This document shows, piece after piece, positions 34,646-42,637 of a stretch of 64,000 nucleotides of DNA (its first letter is position 1; every line of letters starts with the position of its first letter). The stretch comes from Leptotrichia sp. HSP-536 (GTDB taxonomy: Bacteria; Fusobacteriota; Fusobacteriia; Fusobacteriales; Leptotrichiaceae), in the NCBI RefSeq assembly GCF_041199985.1, contig NZ_CP165647.1:930001-994000 (forward strand), written 5' to 3'. The notes beneath the pieces are model-generated. The model saw only the letters and a list, made by a program, of their open reading frames with translations, was not told the origin of the DNA and searched no databases. The position numbers were made by a program, and so were the translations under genes.

Positions 34646-35118
34646 AGTATCCATTAAAACAAGGATTGAAACCCACAATAGGGCTATTTAGATTAGCAGA
34701 ATAAGTACTAGTTAAAGTAGAGTATCCATTAAAACAAGGATTGAAACTGCAATCTTTGCCCTTTTTTCAAATCTACCTTTCATGTTAAAGTAGAGTACCA
34801 TTAAAACAAGGATTGAAACGTTTAAAAGAACCCCTGAATAATTTCGTTACCTCAAGGTTAAAGTAGAGTATCCATTAAAACAAGGATTGAAACCTTAGTT
34901 TTCAATTTTCCACCTGCACCTGGTCCTGGTTGGTTAAAGTAGAGTATCCATTAAAACAAGGATTGAAACCTTAACTCAATAGATGAGGAGCTTCATCCAA
35001 TGCTGGTTAAAGTAGAGTATCCATTAAAACAAGGATTGAAACGTTAACTGATATAACAGTAGTAGATTTTTCCATCCAGATGTTAAAGTAGAGTATCCAT
35101 TAAAACAAGGGTGAAAAC
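34636..35118 (+). CRISPR. CRISPR array, 7 repeats, 6 spacers, no cas genes nearby
   Basis: The repeat is 37 nt, starting GTTAAAGTAGAGTATCC and ending AAAACAAGGATTGAAAC. Copies begin at 34636, 34711, 34784, 34857, 34933, 35006 and 35082. Spacers are 38, 36, 37, 39, 36 and 39 nt. Copy 3 lacks one T (36 nt) and copy 7 has a degenerate 3' end (AAGGGTGAAAAC), marking the distal end. The ATTGAAAC end is the 8-nt handle typical of type I-B and type III repeats, and differs from the Cas13a repeat at 54967. No cas gene lies within this window, so the array depends on remote cas genes or is a relic. Confidence 0.97.
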
Positions 35119-35143
35119 AACTTTTTTATAAGGTTGTTTTTTT
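35116..35143 (+). terminator. Terminator fused to the last CRISPR repeat
   Basis: AACAACTTT-TTTAT-AAGGTTGTT followed by TTTTT. The left arm begins inside the last three bases of the terminal repeat, so the array transcript would end right behind it. Confidence 0.75.
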
Positions 35144-35178
35144 CGTTATTGTCAAATATTATAATAAAAAAGCAAAAA

Positions 35179-35224
35179 AAAATAGAGAGTCAATACAAAT
35201 TTTGTATATTCTCTCTCTATTTTA
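35179..35224. terminator. Bidirectional terminator at the malQ end
   Basis: AAAATAGAGAGT and its partner ending CTCTCTATTTTA enclose ACAAATTTTGT. T-runs on both strands suit termination of leftward malQ and any rightward read-through. Confidence 0.75.
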
Positions 35225-35262
35225 TTTATCATAAATTGTATAATTTCAAAAAAGTTTTCAAA

Positions 35263-36753
35263 TTATCTTGAGTAAATTTTTGTTAATTTAGCAATTTTTT
35301 CAGCTAATTCATCAGTTAATACACCGTCTTTTAATCTCCATTGCCAGTTTCCACTAGCAAGTCCAGGGGTATTAATTCTAGCTTCGCTTCCTAGTCCTAA
35401 GAAATCTTGAATTGGAGCGATTGCCATGTTTGCAACTGAACTCCATGCACCTCTTAGAGCGTCCCAGTGAATTTCGTTGTCAGATTGTGAATGTAGATAA
35501 TCTCTTGCAAATTGTCTGTCTTCTTCTTTTGCTTTTGTGAACCATCCGATTAATGTGTCGTTATCGTGAGTTCCTGTATAAACTACGCAGTTTTTTGTGT
35601 AAGTATGAGGCAAGTAGTCGTTTTCTTCTCCAGAATCAAATGCAAAACCTAAGATTTTCATTCCTGGGAATCCAGTTGCTTCTCTTAAGTCAATAACTCC
35701 TTGTGTCATTAATCCCAAATCTTCAGCAATAATTGGTAAATCTCCCAACTCTTCTTTTATTTTGTTAAACAAGTCAATTCCAGGTCCTTTTACCCATTGT
35801 CCGTTTATTGCAGTGTCATCTCCGAATGGAACTGCCCAGTATGCTTCAAATCCTCTAAAGTGGTCAATTCTTATGATGTCGCAAGTGGAAAGGTTGGCTC
35901 TAACTCTGTCTACCCACCATTTGTAGTTTAGTTCTTTTAATTTGTCCCAGTCATACAAAGGATTTCCCCAAAGCTGTCCTGTAGCACTGAAATAATCAGG
36001 CGGAACACCTGCAACTTTAACGGGTTTTAGTTCAGGGTCGAATAGGAAAATTTCTGGATTTGCCCATGCGTCTGAGCTGTCAACAGCAACGAAGATTGGT
36101 ATATCTCCGATTATTTTTATTCCGTTGTCATTAGCGTATTTTTTTACGTTATTCCATTGAGTAAAGAATAGGAACTGAATAAAATTATGATATTCAATTT
36201 CATTAGCTAATTCAGCTTTGTATTTATTTATAGCAGCTTCTTTTCTAGTTCTAATGTCATCTTCCCATTCATTCCAAGGAAGTCCGTTAAAGTGATTTTT
36301 TAAAGAAATATAAAGGCTGTAATCATCTAGCCAAGAGCTATTTTCAGCTTTAAAAGTTTCCAATTTTTCTTTTAATTCTTTATTTTCATTAGCTTTAAAA
36401 TTTTCATATGCTTTTCTTAGCAAAGGATATTTTTGATTATAAATAGCGCCATAATCAATATATTCTTCATTTTCTCCAAAATCAACACCTTTCAAATCTT
36501 CCTCAGTTAATAAATTTTGCTCAATTAACAAGTCAAAATCAATTAAATATGGGTTTCCGGCAAATGTTGAAAAACATTGGTAAGGTGAATCACCATATCC
36601 AGTCGGCCCAAGCGGGAAAATTTGCCATAATTTCTGATTTGCTTTTTTTAGGAAATCTACAAATTTATATGCTTCTTTCCCTAAACTTCCAATTCCATAT
36701 TTTCCAGGAAGTGAAGTAGGATGTAACAAAATACCAGAACTTCTCTCAAACAT
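35263..36753 (-). CDS. malQ: 4-alpha-glucanotransferase (amylomaltase)
   Basis: GH77 enzyme that disproportionates maltodextrins and releases glucose. 496 aa, normal length. Clear motifs are RSSGILLHPTSLPGKYGIGS, DIPIFVAVDSSDAWANPE, the nucleophile region IIRIDHFRGFEAYWAVPFGD, IAEDLGLMT (acid/base Glu) and YTGTHDNDTLIGWF. ATG after AAGGAGG. It is transcribed alone, leftwards, from a promoter carrying an operator palindrome also found at the neighbouring PTS gene, which suggests co-regulation with alpha-glucoside uptake. Confidence 0.96.
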   Translation of the reverse strand: MFERSSGILLHPTSLPGKYGIGSLGKEAYKFVDFLKKANQKLWQIFPLGPTGYGDSPYQCFSTFAGNPYLIDFDLLIEQNLLTEEDLKGVDFGENEEYIDYGAIYNQKYPLLRKAYENFKANENKELKEKLETFKAENSSWLDDYSLYISLKNHFNGLPWNEWEDDIRTRKEAAINKYKAELANEIEYHNFIQFLFFTQWNNVKKYANDNGIKIIGDIPIFVAVDSSDAWANPEIFLFDPELKPVKVAGVPPDYFSATGQLWGNPLYDWDKLKELNYKWWVDRVRANLSTCDIIRIDHFRGFEAYWAVPFGDDTAINGQWVKGPGIDLFNKIKEELGDLPIIAEDLGLMTQGVIDLREATGFPGMKILGFAFDSGEENDYLPHTYTKNCVVYTGTHDNDTLIGWFTKAKEEDRQFARDYLHSQSDNEIHWDALRGAWSSVANMAIAPIQDFLGLGSEARINTPGLASGNWQWRLKDGVLTDELAEKIAKLTKIYSR

Positions 36754-36807
36754 TTCTATGTCCTCCTTAAAATTATTAATAAAATTAAATTTTTCTTTCT
36801 CATACTA

Positions 36808-36855
36808 AATATACTATATTTTATTTCAAAAGTCAACATATACGTAAATGTTATT
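36808..36855 (-). promoter_or_regulatory. malQ promoter with operator-like palindrome
   Basis: On the minus strand TTGACT (36836-36831), 17 nt and TATATT (36813-36808). Immediately upstream of the -35 is ACATTTACGTATATG (36852-36838), the reverse complement of the ATATACGTAAATGT that precedes the PTS promoter. The core TACGTA is palindromic. A GntR-type repressor or activator is the likely ligand. Confidence 0.65.
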
Positions 36856-36881
36856 TTAGTTTTTATTTTAATATTATTTCG

Positions 36882-36910
36882 TTGACAAATTTGAAAAAAT
36901 ATTGTACCAT
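36882..36910 (+). promoter_or_regulatory. Promoter of the endonuclease/phosphatase-like gene
   Basis: TTGACA, 17 nt and TACCAT, about 70 nt before the ATG at 36982 and divergent from malQ, whose operator palindrome lies 30 nt to the left. Confidence 0.6.
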
Positions 36911-36981
36911 AAGATTAACACAATAAAAATATGATTTATTTTTTCTATTATAAAAATTTAAAAATAAACGAGGAGAATGTG

Positions 36982-37773
36982 ATGAAAATATTAACAGTAA
37001 ATGTTCATGCATGGCTGGAAGAAAATCAAATGGAAAAAATTGATGTTCTGGCAAGAACCATTGCCGAAAAACAATATGATGTCATTGCAATGCAGGAAGT
37101 AAACCAGCTTATGAATAACAAAATTATTTTTGATGATATAAGGGAAGAAAATTATGCCTGGGTACTTTTGGAAACATTGCAAAAATATACAGATACAGAT
37201 TACTACCTTCATTGGAGCAATTCGCATATAGGTTTTGGAAAATATAATGAAGGTGTGGCAGTTATTACAAGGCATAAAATAAAAACCGAGGATGAATTTT
37301 ACTGTACTTTTGCACAGTCTGTGAGAACAATTTCCGCAAGAAGAATTGTCGGCATTACAATAAACTATGAAGGCCAGGACATTGAGTTTTACAGTTGCCA
37401 TATGAATCTGCCAAATTGCGAAACTGAAGATATGGGAAAAAATATTCAGACGATCCTAAATAGAACTCAAAATAATAATTTAAAAATATTGATGGGTGAT
37501 TTTAATACAGATGCAATCGGAAATGTAGCAGCTTATGAAAATATATTATCTCAAGGACTTTTTGATACATATGTTATGGCTGAAAAAAAAGATGACGGAA
37601 TAACTGTAGATAAAAGTATTCACGGATGGGATAATGATAAAGCGAAAAAACGACTGGACTATATATTCAGTAATAAAGAACTAAAAGTGAAGGAAAGTAA
37701 AGTCATATTTAATAACAAAAATAAAGAAATAGTGTCAGATCATTTTGGAATAGAAGTTGAAATAGAATTTTAA
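36982..37773 (+). CDS. Endonuclease/exonuclease/phosphatase family protein
   Basis: A 263-aa EEP-fold metal-dependent phosphoesterase: KILTVNVHAW at the start, IAMQEVNQL (metal-binding Glu), SCHMNLPNCE, LMGDFNTDAIGN (the GDFN motif), DYIFSN and a final VSDHFGIEVEI (catalytic Asp-His). Members cleave nucleic acids, phosphoinositides or sphingomyelin; the substrate cannot be assigned. No signal peptide in the chosen start (AGGAG ahead of 36982). Being divergent from malQ and upstream of the PTS gene suggests, but does not prove, a sugar-related role. Confidence 0.85.
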   Translation: MKILTVNVHAWLEENQMEKIDVLARTIAEKQYDVIAMQEVNQLMNNKIIFDDIREENYAWVLLETLQKYTDTDYYLHWSNSHIGFGKYNEGVAVITRHKIKTEDEFYCTFAQSVRTISARRIVGITINYEGQDIEFYSCHMNLPNCETEDMGKNIQTILNRTQNNNLKILMGDFNTDAIGNVAAYENILSQGLFDTYVMAEKKDDGITVDKSIHGWDNDKAKKRLDYIFSNKELKVKESKVIFNNKNKEIVSDHFGIEVEIEF

Positions 37774-37837
37774 ATCTAAATTAAAAAAATAATAATTTTA
37801 AAAGAAAATAATAACTTTAAAATAGAAAAATCCCTGA

Positions 37838-37873
37838 AATAATCGCTATTTTTAACCTAGCGGTTATTTTTTT
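37838..37873 (+). terminator. Terminator before the PTS gene
   Basis: AATAATCGCTA, a 9-nt loop and TAGCGGTTATT (11 bp), then T5. It isolates the PTS gene from the upstream gene. Confidence 0.85.
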
Positions 37874-37887
37874 AAAAAAATTTTTTA

Positions 37888-37936
37888 AAAAAGATATACG
37901 TAAATGTATTGACAATTTAAAAAAGTGTGGTATATT
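37888..37936 (+). promoter_or_regulatory. PTS promoter with operator AAAAAGATATACGTAAATGT
   Basis: The 20-nt motif (37888-37907) is followed one base later by TTGACA (37909-37914), 16 nt and TATATT (37931-37936). The same arrangement, with 16 of 20 motif bases identical and the same one-base gap to the -35, occurs before the GH4 gene at 40503-40529. Good candidate binding site for the adjacent GntR regulator. Confidence 0.7.
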
Positions 37937-37990
37937 TAAAATAAGGAAAAAATAAATCAAATATATAAAATTTTTAGGAGGTATTCAATT

Positions 37991-39574
37991 ATGATGAAAA
38001 AGGTTCAACGATTTGGTGGAGCAATGATGGCACCGGTTCTGTTATTTGCATTCACGGGTATAGTCGTAGGATTATCTTCTGTATTTACTAATACAGAAGT
38101 TATGGGAAAAATTGCTGAAGAAGGGACAGTATGGTACAATTTCTGGTATGTGATATCAGAAGGTGGTTGGACAGTATTTAGACAAATGCCAATATTGTTC
38201 GCAATTGGATTGCCAATCAGCTTGGCAACAAAGACAAATGCAAGGGCATGTATGGAAACATTTGCATTATATACTACATTTAATTATTTTGTAGCAGCAA
38301 TATTAAAAGTTTTTTATGGAATAGATGCAGCTAAACAAGTAGCAGATAAAGTAACAGGATATTCTGCAATAGGTGGAGTTCCAACATTGGATACAAACTT
38401 ATTTGGAGGTATCTTAATAGCAGCATTAGTAGTGTATTTACATAACAAATATTTTGACAAAAAGTTACCTGATTTCTTAGGAGTGTTCCAAGGTTCAGTA
38501 TTTGTATATATAGTAGGATTTGTAGTTATGATTCCTTGTGCATTCTTAACAGTGTTAATTTGGCCTAAATTTCAAATGGGAATTAGTGCATTACAAGGAT
38601 TTATGAAAGCTTCAGGAATATTTGGAGTATGGATTTATACGTTCTTAGAAAGAATCTTAATTCCAACTGGATTACATCACTTTGTTTATACACCGTTTGT
38701 ATTTGGTCCGGCAGCAGTACCTGATGGAATTCAAGTTTACTGGGTTCAACATATAAAAGAATTTGCTCAAAGTACACAATCATTGAAATCTTTATTCCCA
38801 CAAGGTGGATTTGCGCTACATGGAAACTCAAAAATATTTGGTGCACCAGGGATAGCACTTGCTATGTATGCTACTGCAAAATCTGATAAAAAGAAAGCTG
38901 TAGCAGCATTATTACTGCCTATAATATTTACAGCAGTAATTTCAGGTATAACTGAACCATTAGAATTTACATTCTTATTCATAGCTCCAGTATTGTTTGC
39001 AGTTCATGCTTGTTTAGCAGCAACAATGGCAGCAACAATGTATGCTTTCGGAGTAGTTGGAAATATGGGTGGAGGACTTTTAGACTTCTTCTTCTTAAAC
39101 TGGATACCAATGTTTAAAAATCACTCTGGAACAGTAATTGCTCAAATAGTAATAGGATTAATATTTACAGCAATTTACTTCGTTGTATTTAGATTCTTAA
39201 TTCTAAAGATGGATTTAAAAACTCCAGGTAGAGAAGATGAAGACGAAGAAATGAAACTTTATTCAAAAGCTGATTACAGAGCTAAACATGGAGAAGGAGA
39301 TGCAAAAGGTGGAGCGTCATCAGCAGAAGACGAGTATGCTAAAAAAGGTGCAATCATTCTTGAAGCATTAGGTGGAAAAGATAATATTGAAGAACTTAAC
39401 AATTGTGCAACTAGACTTAGAGTAAGTGTAAAAGATGCAAGCAAATTATTACCAGATGCAGCATTTAAAGCGGCAGGAGCTCACGGTGTAGTTAGAAAAG
39501 GTACAGCAATTCAAGTAATCATCGGACTAACAGTACCACAAGTAAGAGAAAGAATTGAAAACTTAATTAAATAA
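37991..39574 (+). CDS. PTS alpha-glucoside transporter, EIICB
   Basis: A 527-aa membrane permease of the glucose/alpha-glucoside PTS superfamily. The IIC domain (residues ~1-410) has RFGGAMMAPVLLFAFTGIVV, LFPQGGFALHGNSKIFGAPG and SGITEPLEFTFLFIAPVLF. An acidic linker leads to a C-terminal IIB domain with the phosphorylated cysteine in LNNCATRLRVSVKD. No IIA domain; a separate IIA must donate phosphate. In Fusobacterium mortiferum the similar MalB works with the GH4 enzyme MalH, the same pairing as here. GGAGG lies 9 nt before the ATG. Confidence 0.92.
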   Translation: MMKKVQRFGGAMMAPVLLFAFTGIVVGLSSVFTNTEVMGKIAEEGTVWYNFWYVISEGGWTVFRQMPILFAIGLPISLATKTNARACMETFALYTTFNYFVAAILKVFYGIDAAKQVADKVTGYSAIGGVPTLDTNLFGGILIAALVVYLHNKYFDKKLPDFLGVFQGSVFVYIVGFVVMIPCAFLTVLIWPKFQMGISALQGFMKASGIFGVWIYTFLERILIPTGLHHFVYTPFVFGPAAVPDGIQVYWVQHIKEFAQSTQSLKSLFPQGGFALHGNSKIFGAPGIALAMYATAKSDKKKAVAALLLPIIFTAVISGITEPLEFTFLFIAPVLFAVHACLAATMAATMYAFGVVGNMGGGLLDFFFLNWIPMFKNHSGTVIAQIVIGLIFTAIYFVVFRFLILKMDLKTPGREDEDEEMKLYSKADYRAKHGEGDAKGGASSAEDEYAKKGAIILEALGGKDNIEELNNCATRLRVSVKDASKLLPDAAFKAAGAHGVVRKGTAIQVIIGLTVPQVRERIENLIK

Positions 39575-39584
39575 ACATAAAAAT

Positions 39585-39639
39585 AAGAAAGAATTTTCAA
39601 GAGTTAAAAAACAGGACTTAGAAAGTTCTTTCTTTTTGT
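39585..39639 (+). terminator. Terminator between the PTS gene and convergent gntR
   Basis: AAGAAAGAA (39585-39593) pairs with TTCTTTCTT (39626-39634), followed by TTTG. The 32-nt loop is long but contains further short pairing. Confidence 0.6.
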
Positions 39640-39670
39640 TTGTTTTATAAAGTTTACTTAAAAAATTAAG

Positions 39671-40378
39671 CTATCTTTTGGCGATAGCTGTAAAAGTAAA
39701 TTTTTCAGGATGATGAATAATAGTTTCGTATTGAAATAATGTACCATTTGACAGATAAGCGTGAGTTTCAATAACAACAACCATATTTATATCCTCTAGT
39801 TTAAGATATTTCTGTTCTTCAGAAGTAATTTTTCTAAAACTAATATCTCTACGTGAATAAGATATTTTTAGCTTGAGTTCTTTTTCAAGATATTCATATA
39901 TTGATTTTTTTGCTATTTCTTCGTTTAGAAAAGGTACGATTTTTCTATCAAAAAAGCTAGTAGAATAGCTTAAAATGTCTCCATTTAATGAATTAGTACG
40001 GACAACTTTATAAAAATCAGCACTTTCAGGTACTTGAAATTCTTTCATTAGTTTTTTTACCCCTTGAACTATATATAAACTGATTAAATCAGTTTCAAGA
40101 TGAATATTTTGAAGCTTGTTAATTTCTTGTACAGTCTGAATGGAAGTCAAAGATATATTTTCCAAATCTTTTTTCTCAAGTATAATAGATTTTTTACCTT
40201 TTATTTTTTGAATGTAGCCTTCTGCTTCCAGCATAGAAAGAGCCTTTCTTACAGTAAGTTTAGAAAAATTATAATCCATTGCCAAATCATCTTCTTTTTT
40301 TAGAAAATCTCCTGATTTCAGGGTTCCATTTTTAATTTGCTCTTTAATATCGTGATATACTTTTTCATATTTATTCAT
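39671..40378 (-). CDS. GntR-family regulator (UTRA type) of the alpha-glucoside genes
   Basis: About 235 aa. The N-terminal winged helix is KYEKVYHDIKEQIKNGTLKS, then LAMDYNFSKLTVRKALSMLE and EGYIQKIKGKKS; the C-terminal ligand domain is of the UbiC/UTRA type (SADFYKVVRTNSLNGDILSY, ending HHPEKFTFTA). Such proteins bind phosphorylated sugars. It is flanked by the PTS and GH4 genes and transcribed towards the former. The ATG at 40378 fits the usual HTH spacing; an ATG 7 codons earlier lacks a site. Operator repeats upstream of its own promoter suggest autoregulation. Confidence 0.85.
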   Translation of the reverse strand: MNKYEKVYHDIKEQIKNGTLKSGDFLKKEDDLAMDYNFSKLTVRKALSMLEAEGYIQKIKGKKSIILEKKDLENISLTSIQTVQEINKLQNIHLETDLISLYIVQGVKKLMKEFQVPESADFYKVVRTNSLNGDILSYSTSFFDRKIVPFLNEEIAKKSIYEYLEKELKLKISYSRRDISFRKITSEEQKYLKLEDINMVVVIETHAYLSNGTLFQYETIIHHPEKFTFTAIAKR

Positions 40379-40435
40379 TCGTTTATATAAACCTTTCATA
40401 TAATTTTTAAGTTTAATTTTAGGTATTATGACTTA

Positions 40436-40464
40436 ATTATACACTAAACAGAAGAAAATAGCAA
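40436..40464 (-). promoter_or_regulatory. gntR promoter
   Basis: On the minus strand TTGCTA (40464-40459), 17 nt and TATAAT (40441-40436). The first operator copy (40472-40486) lies just upstream of its -35. Confidence 0.6.
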
Positions 40465-40471
40465 TAAATAT

Positions 40472-40552
40472 AAAAGATTTATATAATACTTTTAAATTTT
40501 TTAAAAAGATTTATATAAAAGTGTTGACTTTTTAAAAAAATTGTGTTATTAT
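40472..40552 (+). promoter_or_regulatory. Twin operators and promoter of the GH4 gene
   Basis: AAAAGATTTATATAA occurs twice, at 40472-40486 and 40504-40518, with starts 32 nt apart, about three helical turns. The second copy is one base from TTGACT (40524-40529), followed by 17 nt and TATTAT (40547-40552). The layout fits a dimer or tetramer of the GntR protein controlling both divergent promoters. Confidence 0.7.
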
Positions 40553-40608
40553 AACAATGTAAATAGGAAATAAAAATTAATAAAATATAGAAATGGAGAT
40601 GATTATTT

Positions 40609-41931
40609 ATGAAGAAATTTTCAATTGCAGTAGCTGGTGGAGGGAGTACATTTACTCCAGGGATTGTTCTGATGTTATTGGATAACTTAGACAAATTTCC
40701 AATCAGACAAATTAAATTTTATGATAATGATGCAGAAAGACAGGAAATTATTGCAAAAGCGTGTGATATAATCATAAAGGAAAAAGCACCAGATATTAAT
40801 TTCGTTTATACAACTGACCCTGAGACAGCATTTACTGATGTAGACTTTGTTATGGCACATATAAGAGTTGGAAAATATGCAATGCGTGAAAAAGATGAAA
40901 AAATACCTTTAAGACATGGAGTATTAGGTCAAGAAACTTGCGGACCTGGAGGAATTTCTTATGGAATGCGTTCAATTGGTGGAGTTATTGAGTTAGTTGA
41001 TTATATGGAAAAATATTCACCAAATGCGTGGATGTTAAACTATTCAAATCCTGCAGCAATTGTAGCAGAAGCAACTAGAAGATTACGTCCAAACTCTAAA
41101 ATATTAAATATTTGTGATATGCCAATCGGAATTGAAATAAGAATGGCTGAAATGCTTGGACTTAAATCAAGAAAAGATATGGTAATTAGATACTTTGGAT
41201 TAAACCACTTCGGATGGTGGACAGACATTAGAGATAAACAAGGAAATGATTTAATGCCTGCGTTAAAGGAAAAAGTTGCAAAAGTTGGATATAATGTACC
41301 AATTGAAGGAGAAAATACAGAAGCAAGCTGGAATGATACATTTACAAAAGCAAAAGATGTATTTGCAATTGACCCTACAACATTGCCAAACACATACTTA
41401 AAATACTATTTCTTCCCTGACTATGTTGTAGAACATTCAAATCCTAACCATACAAGAGCAAATGAAGTAATGGAAGGAAGAGAAAAATTTGTATTCGGAG
41501 AATGTAGAGCAATCGCTGAAAAAGGAACAGCAAAAGATAGCAAACTTCACGTAGACGATCATGCTTCATATATAGTTGACTTAGCAAGAGCAATCGCTTA
41601 TGATACAAAAGAAAGAATGTTATTAATCGTAGAAAATGACGGAGCAATCTCAAACTTTGATTCAACTGCAATGGTTGAAGTACCTTGTATAGTAGGTTCA
41701 AATGGTCCTGAAAAAATTGTTCAAGGTAAAATTCCTCAATTCCAAAAAGGATTAATGGAACAACAAGTATCAGTTGAAAAATTAACGGTAGAAGCATGGA
41801 TTGAAGGTTCATACCAAAAACTTTGGCAAGCAATTACATTATCAAGAACTGTGTCAAGTGCAAAAGTTGCAAAAGCAATATTAGATGATTTAATTGAAGC
41901 AAATAAGGAATTCTGGCCAGTATTGAAATAA
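40609..41931 (+). CDS. malH: GH4 6-phospho-alpha-glucosidase
   Basis: NAD+- and Mn2+-dependent hydrolase that cleaves phosphorylated disaccharides delivered by the PTS (maltose-6-phosphate and relatives). 440 aa: Rossmann start FSIAVAGGGSTFTPGIVLML, LGQETCGPGG, and the CDMPIGIE signature, whose Cys and Asp-Met-Pro mark the alpha-type subgroup; metal ligand His in RYFGLNHFGWWTD. Closest characterised protein I recall is Fusobacterium mortiferum MalH; glvA/aglB are equivalents. GGAG precedes the ATG. Single-gene unit, divergent from gntR. Confidence 0.93.
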   Translation: MKKFSIAVAGGGSTFTPGIVLMLLDNLDKFPIRQIKFYDNDAERQEIIAKACDIIIKEKAPDINFVYTTDPETAFTDVDFVMAHIRVGKYAMREKDEKIPLRHGVLGQETCGPGGISYGMRSIGGVIELVDYMEKYSPNAWMLNYSNPAAIVAEATRRLRPNSKILNICDMPIGIEIRMAEMLGLKSRKDMVIRYFGLNHFGWWTDIRDKQGNDLMPALKEKVAKVGYNVPIEGENTEASWNDTFTKAKDVFAIDPTTLPNTYLKYYFFPDYVVEHSNPNHTRANEVMEGREKFVFGECRAIAEKGTAKDSKLHVDDHASYIVDLARAIAYDTKERMLLIVENDGAISNFDSTAMVEVPCIVGSNGPEKIVQGKIPQFQKGLMEQQVSVEKLTVEAWIEGSYQKLWQAITLSRTVSSAKVAKAILDDLIEANKEFWPVLK

Positions 41932-41978
41932 TAATAATTTAATAATTTAATAATTAGCAAATATACTTAATTTTATAG

Positions 41979-42037
41979 GATTATCTCAAAAGTTTAAAAA
42001 ATTTATTTATAAATTAATTTTGACTTGCGAGATAATC
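41979..42037 (+). terminator. Weak terminator-like hairpin after the GH4 gene
   Basis: GATTATCTC pairs with GAGATAATC, with CAAAA/TTTTG inside; the following TATTTATT is a poor T-run. The stretch 42038-42226 shows no gene. Confidence 0.4.
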
Positions 42038-42226
42038 TATTTATTAATAGGGCAAAAAAATGTATCTGAAAAATTGGAAAATAGATAAAATGAAAACTAT
42101 TTTTTATACTTATGAATTGAAAAAGATTATATTAATATTGATTGCCCTGTAATTATAAAATTATAAAAACTTGATTTTTTTTGATATTATGATAAAATAT
42201 AACAAAAAATTATGTAAGGTATAACA

Positions 42227-42618
42227 ATTAAAAAATTAAATACATTAGGATGCTGTATTTATTCAAAAGAAATTATTGAATACGTCGATAATAATTTTTT
42301 TACTAAAGGTACAAGAGAAAAAAGAGTAATAACTGGATTTAGTTGGCGCGCTATATAATGGAATAATTAATAACGCTGATAATTTTGGAAACATTGATAA
42401 TAAAGTAGTAGAGTAAATCCTGAAAGAAAAAATATAAATCTAATAATTGATTGCGGTATTTTAAATCTGTTTATTGAATTAAATAGAATTATATAAAAAA
42501 TTATAAAGTTGAATATAGCCATGATTATATTGAAAAATTTAGAAAACATGACTTTGATTACTGGAGTAATTCTATTGAATATCAAACATTCTTTTTTTCT
42601 CAAAAATTCAAAAAAAAT
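42227..42618 (+). pseudogene. Decayed DUF6270-like glycan/capsule gene
   Basis: Pieces of one protein appear in shifting frames. KKLNTLGCCIYSKEIIEYVD begins at an ATT (perhaps a mutated ATG) behind AAGG, runs to FSWRAI and stops at 42357. GIINNADNFGNIDNKVVE, then VNPERKNINLIIDCGILNLF, then EYSHDYIEKFRKHDFDYWSN and SIEYQTF follow in other frames. The LG-C-C-x-S start and the final DYW segment are what I recall of DUF6270 proteins found in polysaccharide loci. At least three frame changes; certainly not functional. It ends at the next gene's binding site. Confidence 0.6.
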
Positions 42619-42637
42619 TAAAAGGAGATTTTTTATT

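Noticed and set aside
34673..35081. Self-targeting by the CRISPR spacers, or a coding-strand bias showing an RNA-targeting system
   Set aside because: I found no spacer match elsewhere in this window, and both orientations of most spacers have an open frame, so no strand inference is possible.
41040..41393. Long antisense ORFs inside the GH4 gene
   Set aside because: They mirror codon use of the real gene, lack ribosome binding sites and have no recognisable protein features.
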